Origin: CAZHYV01 sp964537055
GTDB lineage: Bacteria; Myxococcota_A; Polyangia; Palsa-1104; JAEUJZ01
Length of the DNA: 64,000 nucleotides
Assembly: GCA_964537055.1 (NCBI GenBank)
Contig: CAZHYV010000007.1
Span: 62,001-126,000 of the forward strand
Reading direction: 5' to 3'
The notes beneath the pieces are model-generated. The model was not told where the DNA came from, did not search any database, and worked only from the letters and a program-made list of their open reading frames with translations. A program made the translations under genes and the position numbers. Shown in pieces: positions 53,205-61,701 of this stretch. Within the stretch, counting starts at the first letter, position 1. Every line of letters begins with the position of its first letter.

Positions 53205-53612
53205 ATGCTCCACTTAGATCAACTAGACCATCTCACGATTACTGTTAGCGATGTCTCACGAAGCGTTCGCTTCTATCAAGAAATGTTAGGGCTTCACCCC
53301 GAGTGGGAGTGGCCCGGAGAAATTACGATGCTTCGTTGCGGCCCTACCTTTATCGCTATCGCTCACTGGGCTCAAGGAAAGACCCAGGGATGCGCCCCTG
53401 CCATCACGGTCGACCATTTTGCTTTTCGGGTTACTCGAAAGGGATTTGAAGAAGCGCGAGCCACTTTACCCTCCCAAGGAGTCCCCTTAGAAGGGGTCTC
53501 TGATCATGGCATTTGTCATTCCTTGTACTTCCGGGACCCGGATGGACACCAGATTGAACTGGCTTGTTACGAAATGGAGGGCCATCCCGATCGGATGCCT
53601 CGACGGATTTGA
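53205..53612 (+). CDS. VOC superfamily (glyoxalase/bleomycin-resistance-type) protein
   Basis: 135 residues. It opens LDQLDHLTITVSDVSRSVRFYQEMLGL (first metal-ligand His and the beta-alpha-beta-beta-beta unit) and has VDHFAFRV near 66 and SLYFRDPDGHQIELACYE near 108, supplying His/His/Glu-type ligands. The two-module VOC fold is complete. Members include glyoxalase I, fosfomycin resistance and dioxygenase-type enzymes, and nothing here distinguishes them. It stands alone. Confidence 0.87.
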   Translation: MLHLDQLDHLTITVSDVSRSVRFYQEMLGLHPEWEWPGEITMLRCGPTFIAIAHWAQGKTQGCAPAITVDHFAFRVTRKGFEEARATLPSQGVPLEGVSDHGICHSLYFRDPDGHQIELACYEMEGHPDRMPRRI

Positions 53613-53770
53613 CCTCCTGCCCGTGGCTAGAGATCCCACCTTCGTTCAACGCAAGAAGTCTATTCTCTTGCCTGGTTTCGCTAAAAGTTCTACAGGGCTA
53701 CAAAAGATGAAATTTCAAACGTAGATCAGACCATTTTCACAAAGTAGGTTGAGACGCTTAGGGGGAAAAG

Positions 53771-55435
53771 CTAACGTTTCTGTAAAAGCCCTTCCGCCTT
53801 CACAACCACAGGATCTTCTGTGGGACAAAGCTCAAGCCGCAAGAGAAGTTGGTGAGCATGACTACAAGCAGAGATTCGTCCCAAGGCTTCAGCGAATTTT
53901 TTCACGGACACGTTTGGATGTTTCTCTGCAACCTTAAGAGCCATTTCCTTTGCCTCGCCTTTCCACAGGGGTAAAAAGGCGGCATCTTGCTGAAGCCATA
54001 AAAACGACTGATGTCCTTTCTCTTGGGTGATTTTCAGCTCTATCCTGGCAGGATCTGAAACATATTCTCGTACGATCACGTGGGAATGCTTTGCTAGCAG
54101 CAGGGTGGCCTGATGCTTCAGCTCAGTTTGATTTTTGCATGTACTCTCTTTGGTTAGATCCGCCGAAAGTAAAGCGACGGGATATTCTATCTTTGCCGCA
54201 ATCCGAAGAGCTGCCGTCACCGAGTTGGCAGGAGCTTGACGAGAAACGCGAACTCCATATGCATGCAGAAACCGTTTGGTATCATGGTCAGACAAGACTT
54301 CTGTCATTTCTTCGCCTTTGCTTTTGTAAAGAGGAGGCGGAAGGCTATTCTGAACATTTGAAAGAAGGGTTTCGTCTGTTTTTACCGCAAAGGATACGGT
54401 CTCAGTCTTTAAAAGGGGTTGATAGGCCGTTGCTTGAAATAGGGCGCGTAACTGCTCGGGCTGCCCTGGGTCTACCTGCAAAACCGGACAAGCTGCCTGA
54501 ACTTGAGGGAGCTCCTGTTTATCTCCACAAAGAAGAATGTACTGGCTCTTGAGGGACGCCTGTGTCATCGCCACCGCGATCTCTTGAGGATCCTGTATAT
54601 CTAGAGCCTTTGGAGGAGGCAGGTGGTTCTTTTTTGCTTCCTTGGCTACAAAATCTTTTCCACCCCCTACCACAAAAATCGAGATGGGCTTCTTCGACGA
54701 GGCCTCTGTCTGAAACACCCCTGCAGCCAACAGGTATCCATGCGCCATCCACTCTTCAAGCGAGGTCACGACCGGTGTTCCTGCTCTACGAGCTACCGCT
54801 CGAAGGAGGGATGATTCCTTCCATGAACCTGAAGGAGTATCTATCTCTAAAAGAGCGGCTGGCTTCTTCCCAAGCGCGTTGTGAAGGGTCATTGCTTTCG
54901 TTCCCTTGCCCAAAGCAAGGAGAATTCCCCGGGTTCCCGGATCATAAGATAGAAACTGCATTGCTTCTGATGGATCTCCATCACCAACAGAGATCACCCA
55001 AGAAACGCCAAGCCCTTGCTTGCACAGAAGAGGCACAATGTCAGGAAGGGCATCCCGCTTGGGAATGATTACTGCTGTTGTCCCTTTCTTAGGACGTTCT
55101 GCCATAGGAGCAGCCCATGGTGCAATCCCTTTGAGGTTGTTAATAAATCCCACGCTGTAAGGTCCTAGGGTTCCTGATTGCTCGCCTAGGCTAATCCACG
55201 GAGCATCGCTTGGAGCCTCATCCCCTATATATACACCTGCATGCTCATCGAGAGAGCCGCCAAACATCTGTACGTTCTGGGAAATCCTTTGGACGATAGA
55301 AGCAGAATTGCTTTTCACTGCAAATTGTGTGGAATGGAGCAATTGCGAGAGCGTGGTCAAAGTTTTAGACGTCTGCCTAGATTTAGGCAGCGATTCAACT
55401 TTCAATGGAGCATCCAAAAGACGGACTCGGACCAT
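53771..55435 (-). CDS. degenerate NDP-forming acyl-CoA synthetase-like protein
   Basis: About 554 residues from ATG 55435, preceded by AAAGG; the frame runs upstream to 55636 over the end of the CPBP gene, so I cut it here. The N-terminal part keeps the CoA-ligase-like flavodoxin fold (SLGEQSGTLGPYSVGFIN, LGVSWVISVGDGDPSEAMQFLSYDPGTRGILLAL near 180) but the expected phosphohistidine block SHTG is replaced by EIDTPSGSWKESS. A C-terminal ATP-grasp-type domain begins LSDHDTKRFLHAYGVRVSRQ near 380 and lacks the usual LK-x-VS-x-D-x-x-HK Lys pattern (here VALLSADLTKES). It may be a regulatory or inactive member, or have a new substrate. Confidence 0.7.
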   Translation of the reverse strand: MVRVRLLDAPLKVESLPKSRQTSKTLTTLSQLLHSTQFAVKSNSASIVQRISQNVQMFGGSLDEHAGVYIGDEAPSDAPWISLGEQSGTLGPYSVGFINNLKGIAPWAAPMAERPKKGTTAVIIPKRDALPDIVPLLCKQGLGVSWVISVGDGDPSEAMQFLSYDPGTRGILLALGKGTKAMTLHNALGKKPAALLEIDTPSGSWKESSLLRAVARRAGTPVVTSLEEWMAHGYLLAAGVFQTEASSKKPISIFVVGGGKDFVAKEAKKNHLPPPKALDIQDPQEIAVAMTQASLKSQYILLCGDKQELPQVQAACPVLQVDPGQPEQLRALFQATAYQPLLKTETVSFAVKTDETLLSNVQNSLPPPLYKSKGEEMTEVLSDHDTKRFLHAYGVRVSRQAPANSVTAALRIAAKIEYPVALLSADLTKESTCKNQTELKHQATLLLAKHSHVIVREYVSDPARIELKITQEKGHQSFLWLQQDAAFLPLWKGEAKEMALKVAEKHPNVSVKKFAEALGRISACSHAHQLLLRLELCPTEDPVVVKAEGLLQKR

Positions 55436-55533
55436 AAGACCTTTAATGTACCGATCATTTTCTTGGAGATCAAGGATCACTCGAAAAGCAAGTACTTCTT
55501 CCGTCGGTGGTATTTTACCTAACCTTTTACGGA

Positions 55534-56157
55534 CTAGGGCCGTGGCCGTTTTACGATGTCTTTGATATTCAACCAATTTACGACGAAATGGGCACAAATA
55601 GGAACCAGAAGATCGCCAAAACCCATAAACATCCATGCCAACAGTATTCCTACGAGAAACGAGCTAATCGTCCAAGATAGGAATCGTTTGCTAGGACCAA
55701 TATGAACAAGCGAAAATAAAAATGCAGAGCCAAAAAGCCCAAGGAAAGTACCTAAAGAGCCAGAGAAAAGACCTTTGAGCCAAGGCAATAGCGCCCCTCG
55801 AAAAAAGCACTCTTCCCCAATCGCAGAAGCCGCGGCCAACAGAAAAATCTCTCGTTTGCTTAAGGCAGACAAAAGATGGTGGAATTCATTATGTAGCACC
55901 TTTACAGAAGACGAACGTTCCTGGAAAATTCTGGTAACTAGTACAAGAAATAGACCCAGGGCGATCCCCAAAAGGCAGCTACTAAAAAAATGTAGGCTCT
56001 GATAAGCAGAAAATGCTGCAAACCGATACAGAAAAAGATTGGGATGCCCTTGAAGTCCTCCCCAAAAAAAAGCGATCACCGTTAACCCACCATAAATAAG
56101 CAGGATATAAGCAGAACGGCTAGATCGGATCGATCGGGATATCGCTAATGAGGACAC
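55534..56157 (-). CDS. CPBP-family intramembrane metalloprotease
   Basis: 207 residues with about six transmembrane segments. The family motifs are EECFFRG near 113 (EExxxR), SLVHIGPSKRF near 149, and ICAHFVVNWLN near 190 (HxxxN), so the catalytic set is complete. CPBP (Abi, CAAX-type) proteases cleave within membranes and in bacteria may handle peptides or regulators. It overlaps an open extension of the downstream frame but its motifs show this frame is the real one. The start MSSLAISRS is at ATG 56157. Confidence 0.9.
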   Translation of the reverse strand: MSSLAISRSIRSSRSAYILLIYGGLTVIAFFWGGLQGHPNLFLYRFAAFSAYQSLHFFSSCLLGIALGLFLVLVTRIFQERSSSVKVLHNEFHHLLSALSKREIFLLAAASAIGEECFFRGALLPWLKGLFSGSLGTFLGLFGSAFLFSLVHIGPSKRFLSWTISSFLVGILLAWMFMGFGDLLVPICAHFVVNWLNIKDIVKRPRP

Positions 56158-56219
56158 GGGAGTACCAATATACTACTGGTTCTGGGAATCTCAACTTTTT
56201 TGAAGGGGTTTGTGAAGAT

Positions 56220-56303
56220 TGCGAAGGGGGGGAATCGAACCCCCATGAGATTGCTCCCGCCAGCCCCTCAAGCTGGTGCGTCTACCAATTCCGCCACCTT
56301 CGC
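56220..56303 (-). tRNA. tRNA-Leu (anticodon GAG)
   Basis: A cloverleaf with long variable arm reads on the minus strand: acceptor GCGAAGG with CCTTCGC, D arm, anticodon stem CCAGC/GCTGG with loop TTGAGGG giving GAG, a variable arm CGGGAGCAATCTCATG, and T arm GGGGG-TTCGATT-CCCCC. Discriminator A; no CCA encoded. It reads CUU/CUC Leu codons. Confidence 0.96.
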
Positions 56304-56442
56304 GAAGAAACAGCCATAGGTTTTACTTGGATTGCCAACATGTGTCAAGAGAATAGGTGGGGAGATAAAGGTAAATTGAGCCACGGACGTCTAGACAAGT
56401 GTCTGGACAGCCGTCTAAACGAGCCTTGACGCAAAGCAAAGC

Positions 56443-56730
56443 TTAGTTAGTACACACGAGTAATCTCAAGCATTCTTCCCTGCTATGACCATTTATATCA
56501 CTCTCACCGCAGTCTGTGTCAGTAGCAGCACGGGCTTTCCCAGAGTAACAATCGGAGGCACTGTTCGCAAATTCACCTGCGGCCTGCTTAACAACTTCAC
56601 GGGCAGGGGGAGGTTGATCAAAAGAAGATACATGGGCCCCAGCATCCTGCTGGGTATTTGCTTGTGCAGGGGTACATCCATAAGATCCAACGGTTCCAAT
56701 AATACCTAGTATTGCTATTATTTTTTTCAT
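56443..56730 (-). CDS. small lipoprotein with Cys-rich C-terminus
   Basis: 95 residues. Signal peptide MKKIIAILGIIGTVGSYGC with the Cys at 19 (lipobox SYGC, not the classic form). The mature part is a Gln/Ala linker then a Cys set: ASDCYSGK, DTDCGESD, EECLRLLVCTN. AAGGAG precedes the ATG by 8 bases. Not related in sequence to the other lipoproteins of this window, but similar in plan. Function unknown. It is 187 bases away from the tlpA-type gene on the same strand. Confidence 0.72.
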   Translation of the reverse strand: MKKIIAILGIIGTVGSYGCTPAQANTQQDAGAHVSSFDQPPPAREVVKQAAGEFANSASDCYSGKARAATDTDCGESDINGHSREECLRLLVCTN

Positions 56731-56917
56731 TCAGATAACTCCTTATATAAAATTGACATGCTCCACTGAAGAGCACATCTCTTTAGAAGTATGTTTTATG
56801 TAAGTCAGAAAGTCAAATGTATTCAAAGGTAGTCATGAAGAGTCGGACAATCTCTAGATCATAACTATGCTAGGCTGGTACCTCACCAGAAAAAATGAGT
56901 AACGGGATTTAGCCATC

Positions 56918-57550
56918 TTAAGGCGCAAAACCCTTTAGCGCCATTACCTTCTGCAATTCCTCCAGCGTATGCATACCGTGTATTTCTGCCTGGATCAGAC
57001 CGTTAGGATCGATGATAAATAATGTAGGCACGGTATCAATGTGATATTCGTTAGCAACCACTTCGGTGCCGAGCCCTAAAGGAAATGATAGAGAGAACTC
57101 TGTTTTGTATTCTTCTATTTTTTCTTTTGCTGCATTGATTTCAATAGCAATGAACTCAAACCCAGCACCCTGATGGTGCTCATCCTGATGATGAGCCCCT
57201 CGATTTTTTTGGTAGAATTGCTCTAACACAGGAAGCATTTCAATACAAGGGCCGCACAGGGTTGACCAGAAGTCGACCACCACCCATTTGCCCCGGTGCT
57301 GGGACAATCGAAACTGCCCTCCGTCTAACGTGGTGACAACAAAATCGAACGCCTGCTCATTTTCTCCCCCGGAATGTGGCTGTTTGGAAAGCAACAACCA
57401 TCCCACCAAAAAAAGAATCGGCAGAATCAGAGGAACAACCCAGATGGCAAAAGGCTTTTTTTTCTTTGGCGTGCTTTCAGAAATAGTGAGAGCGGCAATG
57501 TCTGGCTCATTCTCATCCAATGCTTGATTTCTCTCCAATTGAGGCACCAT
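56918..57550 (-). CDS. TlpA-type membrane-anchored thioredoxin
   Basis: 210 residues. A cytoplasmic N-terminus of about 33 residues precedes one transmembrane helix (IWVVPLILPILFLVGWLLL, residues 36-54), then a periplasmic thioredoxin domain with WSTLCGPCIEMLPVLEQF near 93-110 (CxxC), and cis-Pro in HIDTVPTLFIID near 172. A His-rich insert (HHQDEHHQGAG) sits in the loop after CxxC. It is the third gene of a tolQ-tolR-tlpA-like operon, 3 bases after the stop of tolR. It may reduce apocytochromes, consistent with ccm genes nearby, or other envelope thiols. Confidence 0.9.
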   Translation of the reverse strand: MVPQLERNQALDENEPDIAALTISESTPKKKKPFAIWVVPLILPILFLVGWLLLSKQPHSGGENEQAFDFVVTTLDGGQFRLSQHRGKWVVVDFWSTLCGPCIEMLPVLEQFYQKNRGAHHQDEHHQGAGFEFIAIEINAAKEKIEEYKTEFSLSFPLGLGTEVVANEYHIDTVPTLFIIDPNGLIQAEIHGMHTLEELQKVMALKGFAP

Positions 57551-57553
57551 CGT

Positions 57554-57997
57554 CTAACGACCGTCCGTAATCATAGCAAATTTGTGTACCCCTGCCCCTT
57601 TTACCAGATCTAAGATATGCATCACATCCCCGTAAGAAATCCCCTTATCTGCAGAGATAATCGCCTGGACTTCCGGATCTTTTTGGGCTTCCTTTTGAAT
57701 CACCGAAACCAAGTTTGCTTCATCGGTTGGTTTCTCATTCAGGAACAAAAGATACCCAGAAGTTCCGTCCTTTTTTGGCGTCATTGAAACTGTAATTGGA
57801 GATTTCGATGTTTGCTCGCCAGTTTTTGCTTTGGGTGGGTCAAGTTTGATAGACGGATTATTGGCAATGATTGGCGCCGCTACCATCATGATGATAAGAA
57901 GTACTAGCACAATATCCACCAAGGGAGTGACATTGATGTCAGCGATGGTGCCCATGCCATCCTGCTCGGCAGCGTACCCAAATCCTGAGGCAGCCAT
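57554..57997 (-). CDS. tolR: ExbD/TolR-family transporter subunit
   Basis: 147 residues with one transmembrane helix near residues 27-45 (VDIVLVLLIIMMVAAPI) that carries the conserved Asp at its start, and a periplasmic domain. The motif INVTPLVDIVLVLLIIMM defines the family. ATG 57997 overlaps the stop of the ExbB/TolQ gene by one base (TAATG). Couples proton flow with outer-membrane energisation. tolA, tolB and pal are not adjacent. A periplasmic part with KGISYGDVMHILDLVKGAG near 110 is typical. ExbD and TolR cannot be separated from sequence alone. Confidence 0.92.
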   Translation of the reverse strand: MAASGFGYAAEQDGMGTIADINVTPLVDIVLVLLIIMMVAAPIIANNPSIKLDPPKAKTGEQTSKSPITVSMTPKKDGTSGYLLFLNEKPTDEANLVSVIQKEAQKDPEVQAIISADKGISYGDVMHILDLVKGAGVHKFAMITDGR

Positions 57998-58665
57998 TAG
58001 GCCTTCTCCTTTTCAGAAGCTGGGCCTTGTCTATCCTGAGCCTCTTCTCGAAGCAAAGCCAGCACCTCTTCTACAGTAGCATCTGCCTCTGCCATTCTCG
58101 TACGAACCAAACGGCTGTAGGCATTAAATGCCACCACGGCTGGAATGGCCACAAACAATCCTACCGCAGTTGCCACCAATGCCTCAGAAATTCCTGACAT
58201 GACAACCCCGATCCCACTCGCCTGGTTTCCTACAAGATCACGGAATGCTTTAATAATTCCAAGCACCGTTCCAAACAAACCCACAAAGGGTGAGTTCGAG
58301 CCCAATGTTCCCAAAAACGAGAGATTTCTTTCAAGCTTAATGCGGGACCGAATCTTTGCCGCCATCATCGCATCTTCAACAGCTGGCATGCCATAATCTA
58401 CTTCCTCGAGACCCGCAGTAATAATTCCTGCCTCAATACCCCGAGTATCCTGTAAATACTCTCGGGCTCCTCTGATATCTTTACTCCGTAGTAACCTACG
58501 CAAGTTCTGAATAAATCTGGGCGTAGGCACTCTTACACTAAAAAAGTACAGAGCACGCTCAATGATAAGAGCAATGCTAAGGATAGAAAGTACCAAGAGC
58601 AGCCAAAGCACCCACTCGGCACCCACAAGCGTTAGATTGAGCAATTTTGGCGTAAGTTTCATCAT
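57997..58665 (-). CDS. tolQ: MotA/TolQ/ExbB-family proton channel protein
   Basis: 222 residues with three transmembrane helices: near 16-36, near 132-152 (GISEALVATAVGLFVAIPAVVAFN) and an intermediate one near 108 (GSNSPFVGLFGTVLGIIKAFRDL). The latter blocks are the family signature. With the following ExbD/TolR protein it forms a proton-driven motor. The gene begins a three-gene operon (tolQ, tolR, tlpA). Start ATG 58665 is preceded by a short GATGATCAATC. Confidence 0.92.
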   Translation of the reverse strand: MMKLTPKLLNLTLVGAEWVLWLLLVLSILSIALIIERALYFFSVRVPTPRFIQNLRRLLRSKDIRGAREYLQDTRGIEAGIITAGLEEVDYGMPAVEDAMMAAKIRSRIKLERNLSFLGTLGSNSPFVGLFGTVLGIIKAFRDLVGNQASGIGVVMSGISEALVATAVGLFVAIPAVVAFNAYSRLVRTRMAEADATVEEVLALLREEAQDRQGPASEKEKA

Positions 58666-58868
58666 GATTGATCATCCTAAATTTAATCTACAGCGGTTTT
58701 GTAAACAGAGCCATCTTAAGCAGAGATTACAATAAAAATTTGCCGTTTCCTGCATCATCGGCCTAGACCCACTCTGCCTTGAATCGTGCTTTAGATCAAG
58801 CACTGTTTCTGAATGACCAAACAAATGAGCCATTTCGACCCATTGTGCTTTGAAAAATACAAAAGTAC

Positions 58869-58896
58869 TTGACTAAACCGATAGGTCCGGTAACGT
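58869..58896 (+). promoter_or_regulatory. candidate sigma70 promoter of rplU-rpmA-obg
   Basis: TTGACT at 58869-58874 (-35, five of six consensus bases) and TAACGT at 58891-58896 (-10, weak) with a 16-base spacer, about 45 bases before the rplU ATG. The -35 box is good and the -10 box poor, so this is only suggestive. Confidence 0.35.
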
Positions 58897-58941
58897 TATG
58901 CCTCTATTTTGATTTGATCGCTAAAGGAAGTGAGAACATCC

Positions 58942-59256
58942 ATGTACGCAATTATCCAAACAGGTGGGAAACAATACCGAGTCCAGGCGGGAGATCGCCT
59001 GCATGTCGAGAAATTGGAAGAACCTGTTGATTCTCAAATTTCTCTACAACCTCTGCTTGTTTCAGATGGTGTTACTACCCAAATCGGAAGCCCTGTTCTG
59101 CAGAACGCGCAAGTGATTGCTAAGGTAGGATCACCCTTTCAAGGAGAAAAGCTCCGAATTTTCAAGATGAAACGTCGGAAAGGGTACCGAAGGAAAACAG
59201 GGCATCGTCAACCTTATACCACCCTTCACATTCTTGAAATTAAGGCAACCGCCTAG
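58942..59256 (+). CDS. rplU: 50S ribosomal protein L21
   Basis: 104 residues from ATG 58942 (MYAIIQTGGKQYRVQAGD), the canonical start; the frame opens four codons earlier at GTG 58930. The end KMKRRKGYRRKTGHRQPYTTLHI is the L21 signature. Binds 23S rRNA with L20. First gene of a typical rplU-rpmA-obg operon. Confidence 0.97.
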   Translation: MYAIIQTGGKQYRVQAGDRLHVEKLEEPVDSQISLQPLLVSDGVTTQIGSPVLQNAQVIAKVGSPFQGEKLRIFKMKRRKGYRRKTGHRQPYTTLHILEIKATA

Positions 59257-59283
59257 AATTTGGGTTAAAGAGAGGACAAGAAA

Positions 59284-59550
59284 ATGGCTCATAAAAAAGG
59301 ACAAGGTTCTTCGAAAAATGGTCGTGATTCGCAACCAAAAATGCGAGGCGTAAAATGCTTCGCTGGTGAATCCGTACGGGCAGGCAATATTTTGGTGAGA
59401 CAAACAGGGACAGTCTTCCACCCAGGCATAAATGTTGGCCTCGGACGTGATTACACCTTGTTTGCTCTTGTAGATGGTACGGTACAATTTCAGCGCGGCC
59501 GACAAGATCGGTGCCGTGTTTCTGTACTACCCGCTCCTGCTTCTGCATAG
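59284..59550 (+). CDS. rpmA: 50S ribosomal protein L27
   Basis: 88 residues. Begins MAHKKGQGSSKNGRDSQPK and has GNILVRQTGTVFHPGINVGLGRDYTLFAL in outline, matching L27, whose N-terminus reaches the peptidyl-transferase centre. No N-terminal extension needing cleavage is present. A GAGAGGACAAGAAA site precedes it. Lies 27 bases after rplU. Confidence 0.97.
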   Translation: MAHKKGQGSSKNGRDSQPKMRGVKCFAGESVRAGNILVRQTGTVFHPGINVGLGRDYTLFALVDGTVQFQRGRQDRCRVSVLPAPASA

Positions 59551-59634
59551 TCTCTAGAATCCTTCTAAAATTTGTTTTCCTTTGGTACTTCCCCCATATA
59601 ACAACCTCTCGAAAGTAACCAACAAGTTGGGCAT

Positions 59635-60660
59635 ATGAACTTTATTGACGAATGTAGCATCTATGTACAGTCGGGCGATGGCGGAAATGGTTGTGTCGCC
59701 TTTCACCGGGCACCCAATCACCCCAGAGGAGGTCCTGCTGGTGGAGATGGAGGGCGCGGGGGACACGTCATCCTCGTAGCCGATCCTCAACTAGGAACGC
59801 TACATGATCTTGCTTACCGACGTGAGTATCGGGCTGATTCAGGCGAGGGCGGACAAGGCCGCGACAAGTATGGGCGCGCCGGGAAGGATCTGCTTATCCC
59901 AGTTCCCGTAGGCACGATTGTCAAGGATCAGCAGGGGAGCACAGTTTGTGACCTGAAAGAGCCCAACCAAACCTTTATCGTCGCCAGAGGTGGAAAAGGT
60001 GGCTATGGAAATATCCATTTTGCTACTTCTACTAACCAAGCACCTATGCGCGCAGAACCTGGCGAGCCTGGGGAAGAGAAGGTTTTGCGGTTAGAGCTCA
60101 AACTTCTGGCAGACGTCGGCCTACTAGGCTATCCAAATGTTGGAAAATCCACGTTTATTTCTAGTGTCTCTGCGGCCAAACCCAAAATTGCCAACTATCC
60201 TTTTACAACGCTTACTCCTCACCTTGGCGTTGTCCGTCTTCCTCTAGACAAACCCAAAACCGATCGAAGCCTCATTGTCGCTGACATTCCTGGTTTGATT
60301 GAGGGAGCCCATACAGGAAAAGGACTGGGGCATCAATTTCTAAGACACCTCGAAAGAACGCGTGTTTTAATCCACCTGCTTGAGCTGACTGGGGAGCCTA
60401 ACCGAGACCCCAAACGAGACTTTGCGATTTTAAATGAGGAGCTTGTCAAGTACGATGCCCGTCTAGCATCCCAGCCTCAGCTTGTCGCCTTAACAAAGAT
60501 GGATTTGACAGAAACCAAGGAGCATTATCCTATTTTGAAAGAATGGTTTGCCCAAAAGGGCATCTACCTCTACGGAATTTCATCGGTGACCAAACAAGGA
60601 CTAGCGGAGCTGCTAGAGGATGCTTATAAGCTGGTGTTGCAAGCAAAGGCAACTGTCTAG
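59635..60660 (+). CDS. obg: Obg/CgtA family GTPase
   Basis: 341 residues. The Gly-rich OBG fold covers residues 1-158 (FIDECSIYVQSGDGGNGCVAFHRA, GGPAGGDGGRGGHVILVAD in outline) and the GTPase domain has G1 GYPNVGKST near 167-175, G2 YPFTTLTPHLG near 190, G3 DIPGLIEGAHTG near 216 and G4 TKMD near 285. It ends without the C-terminal OCT domain found in some Obg proteins, which is normal for proteobacteria. Acts in ribosome assembly and stress control. Confidence 0.96.
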   Translation: MNFIDECSIYVQSGDGGNGCVAFHRAPNHPRGGPAGGDGGRGGHVILVADPQLGTLHDLAYRREYRADSGEGGQGRDKYGRAGKDLLIPVPVGTIVKDQQGSTVCDLKEPNQTFIVARGGKGGYGNIHFATSTNQAPMRAEPGEPGEEKVLRLELKLLADVGLLGYPNVGKSTFISSVSAAKPKIANYPFTTLTPHLGVVRLPLDKPKTDRSLIVADIPGLIEGAHTGKGLGHQFLRHLERTRVLIHLLELTGEPNRDPKRDFAILNEELVKYDARLASQPQLVALTKMDLTETKEHYPILKEWFAQKGIYLYGISSVTKQGLAELLEDAYKLVLQAKATV

Positions 60661-60685
60661 AGTATTTAGAAAGCTGAGAAATCTG

Positions 60686-61165
60686 ATGAAAGTAAATCTA
60701 CGCTTTAGAATTTTTCTTGGCACCTTCTTCTTTGCCTCCGCTATGTCCCTTTTGCTGCTCATTTTGTACAAGCACACAGAATCGCGAGAAAGGCTTGAGA
60801 AAGTAAATCATTGGCCATCGACAGTAGGATCTATCACCGGGACACAGAAGGTCCAAATATTCAAAGGACAAGGAACCTCGATCCAAGGAACCTATACTGT
60901 GTCGGGCAGAACCTATTCCTTTCATGCTTTCATGGGGCGAGATACATGGATAGAGGACCATTGGCAAAGCCCTCAAAATATACCTACGGTTGGGGATACG
61001 ATTCGTCTTTTCTATAACCCGAATCATCCTGAAGAATCTGTTCTCGATACACCTATTTCATCCTGGAATCCAGGCGCCCCGATCTGGCTCGTCTTAGGAG
61101 TCTCATTGCTGCTAGCGATAGTTTTTTGGTTTGGTGTTCCTAAGAAATATTCTCGTAAAAAATAG
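60686..61165 (+). CDS. DUF3592 membrane protein
   Basis: 159 residues from ATG 60686; the frame extends to 60620 inside obg. Two transmembrane helices, near 9-28 (FLGTFFFASAMSLLLLILY) and near 133-153 (IWLVLGVSLLLAIVFWFG), flank a soluble region with YTVSGRTYSFHAF and VGDTIRLFYNPNHPEESVL, the DUF3592 hallmark of surface-facing small proteins. Function unknown. It follows obg on the same strand with a 25-base gap. Confidence 0.8.
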   Translation: MKVNLRFRIFLGTFFFASAMSLLLLILYKHTESRERLEKVNHWPSTVGSITGTQKVQIFKGQGTSIQGTYTVSGRTYSFHAFMGRDTWIEDHWQSPQNIPTVGDTIRLFYNPNHPEESVLDTPISSWNPGAPIWLVLGVSLLLAIVFWFGVPKKYSRKK

Positions 61166-61187
61166 GCCTTAATAAAATAAAGTCTGT

Positions 61188-61544
61188 CTACTTTTCTCTT
61201 TTGCTCTTTGATGGATTTACCAACGCAAGTTCATGGGCTCGGCGAAGCCAGAAGGACAGTTTTTGGGGTTCGTCGTGAAACGATTCAGGAACAAGCAGCC
61301 AGTGTGACATCACCCGATCGCCCGCCTGCCAAGGGCTTGTCCCTTCGATGGCGGCCAACTCACCGTAAGCCTGCTCCTGTGGTAGCTTGATCCCAATCCG
61401 CCCAGTTTTCCAAATCAATGCAAAGATAGTGCCCCCTGCAAAAGCGGCATCACAACCGAACATACGACGCCAAGTGACAGAAGGAAGGAGCTTCAGATTT
61501 TCTTTGGTTAGATCCGTAAGATGGGTCAAAAGTGAGCTTTCCAT
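61188..61544 (-). CDS. TfoX N-terminal-domain protein
   Basis: 118 residues. Matches the TfoX/Sxy N-terminal domain through VTWRRMFGCDAAFAGGTIFALIWKTGRIGIKLP near 23-56 in outline. The C-terminal helix-hairpin domain of full TfoX is absent. Full-length TfoX regulates natural competence; single-domain versions have no known role. It lies alone between the obg operon and the ccm genes on the opposite strand. Confidence 0.85.
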   Translation of the reverse strand: MESSLLTHLTDLTKENLKLLPSVTWRRMFGCDAAFAGGTIFALIWKTGRIGIKLPQEQAYGELAAIEGTSPWQAGDRVMSHWLLVPESFHDEPQKLSFWLRRAHELALVNPSKSKREK

Positions 61545-61626
61545 AAGGTCTCTTTTAGCACATGGTATCCCTAGCGTATAGCATAGGATGTCCCTGGCAT
61601 AGAATTTTTTGTGAATCCTTCGAAAA

Positions 61627-61643
61627 GGCGGGATTACCCCGCC
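61627..61643. repeat. GC-rich hairpin upstream of ccmE
   Basis: GGCGGG-ATTAC-CCCGCC forms a 6-base-pair stem with a 5-base loop. AAAG follows on the plus strand and TTTTCG on the minus strand, so on the minus strand it resembles a terminator stem, but it lies upstream of the TfoX gene. It may shape the ccm leader or insulate divergent transcripts. Confidence 0.35.
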
Positions 61644-61701
61644 AAAGATATGCTATAAGAGGGCGATCATCATTACGCACGATTCATTGAAAGGAACAGT
61701 C

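Noticed and set aside
55436..55636. Upstream extension of the acyl-CoA synthetase-like frame
   Set aside because: It overlaps the C-terminus of the CPBP protease, whose motifs show that frame is real.
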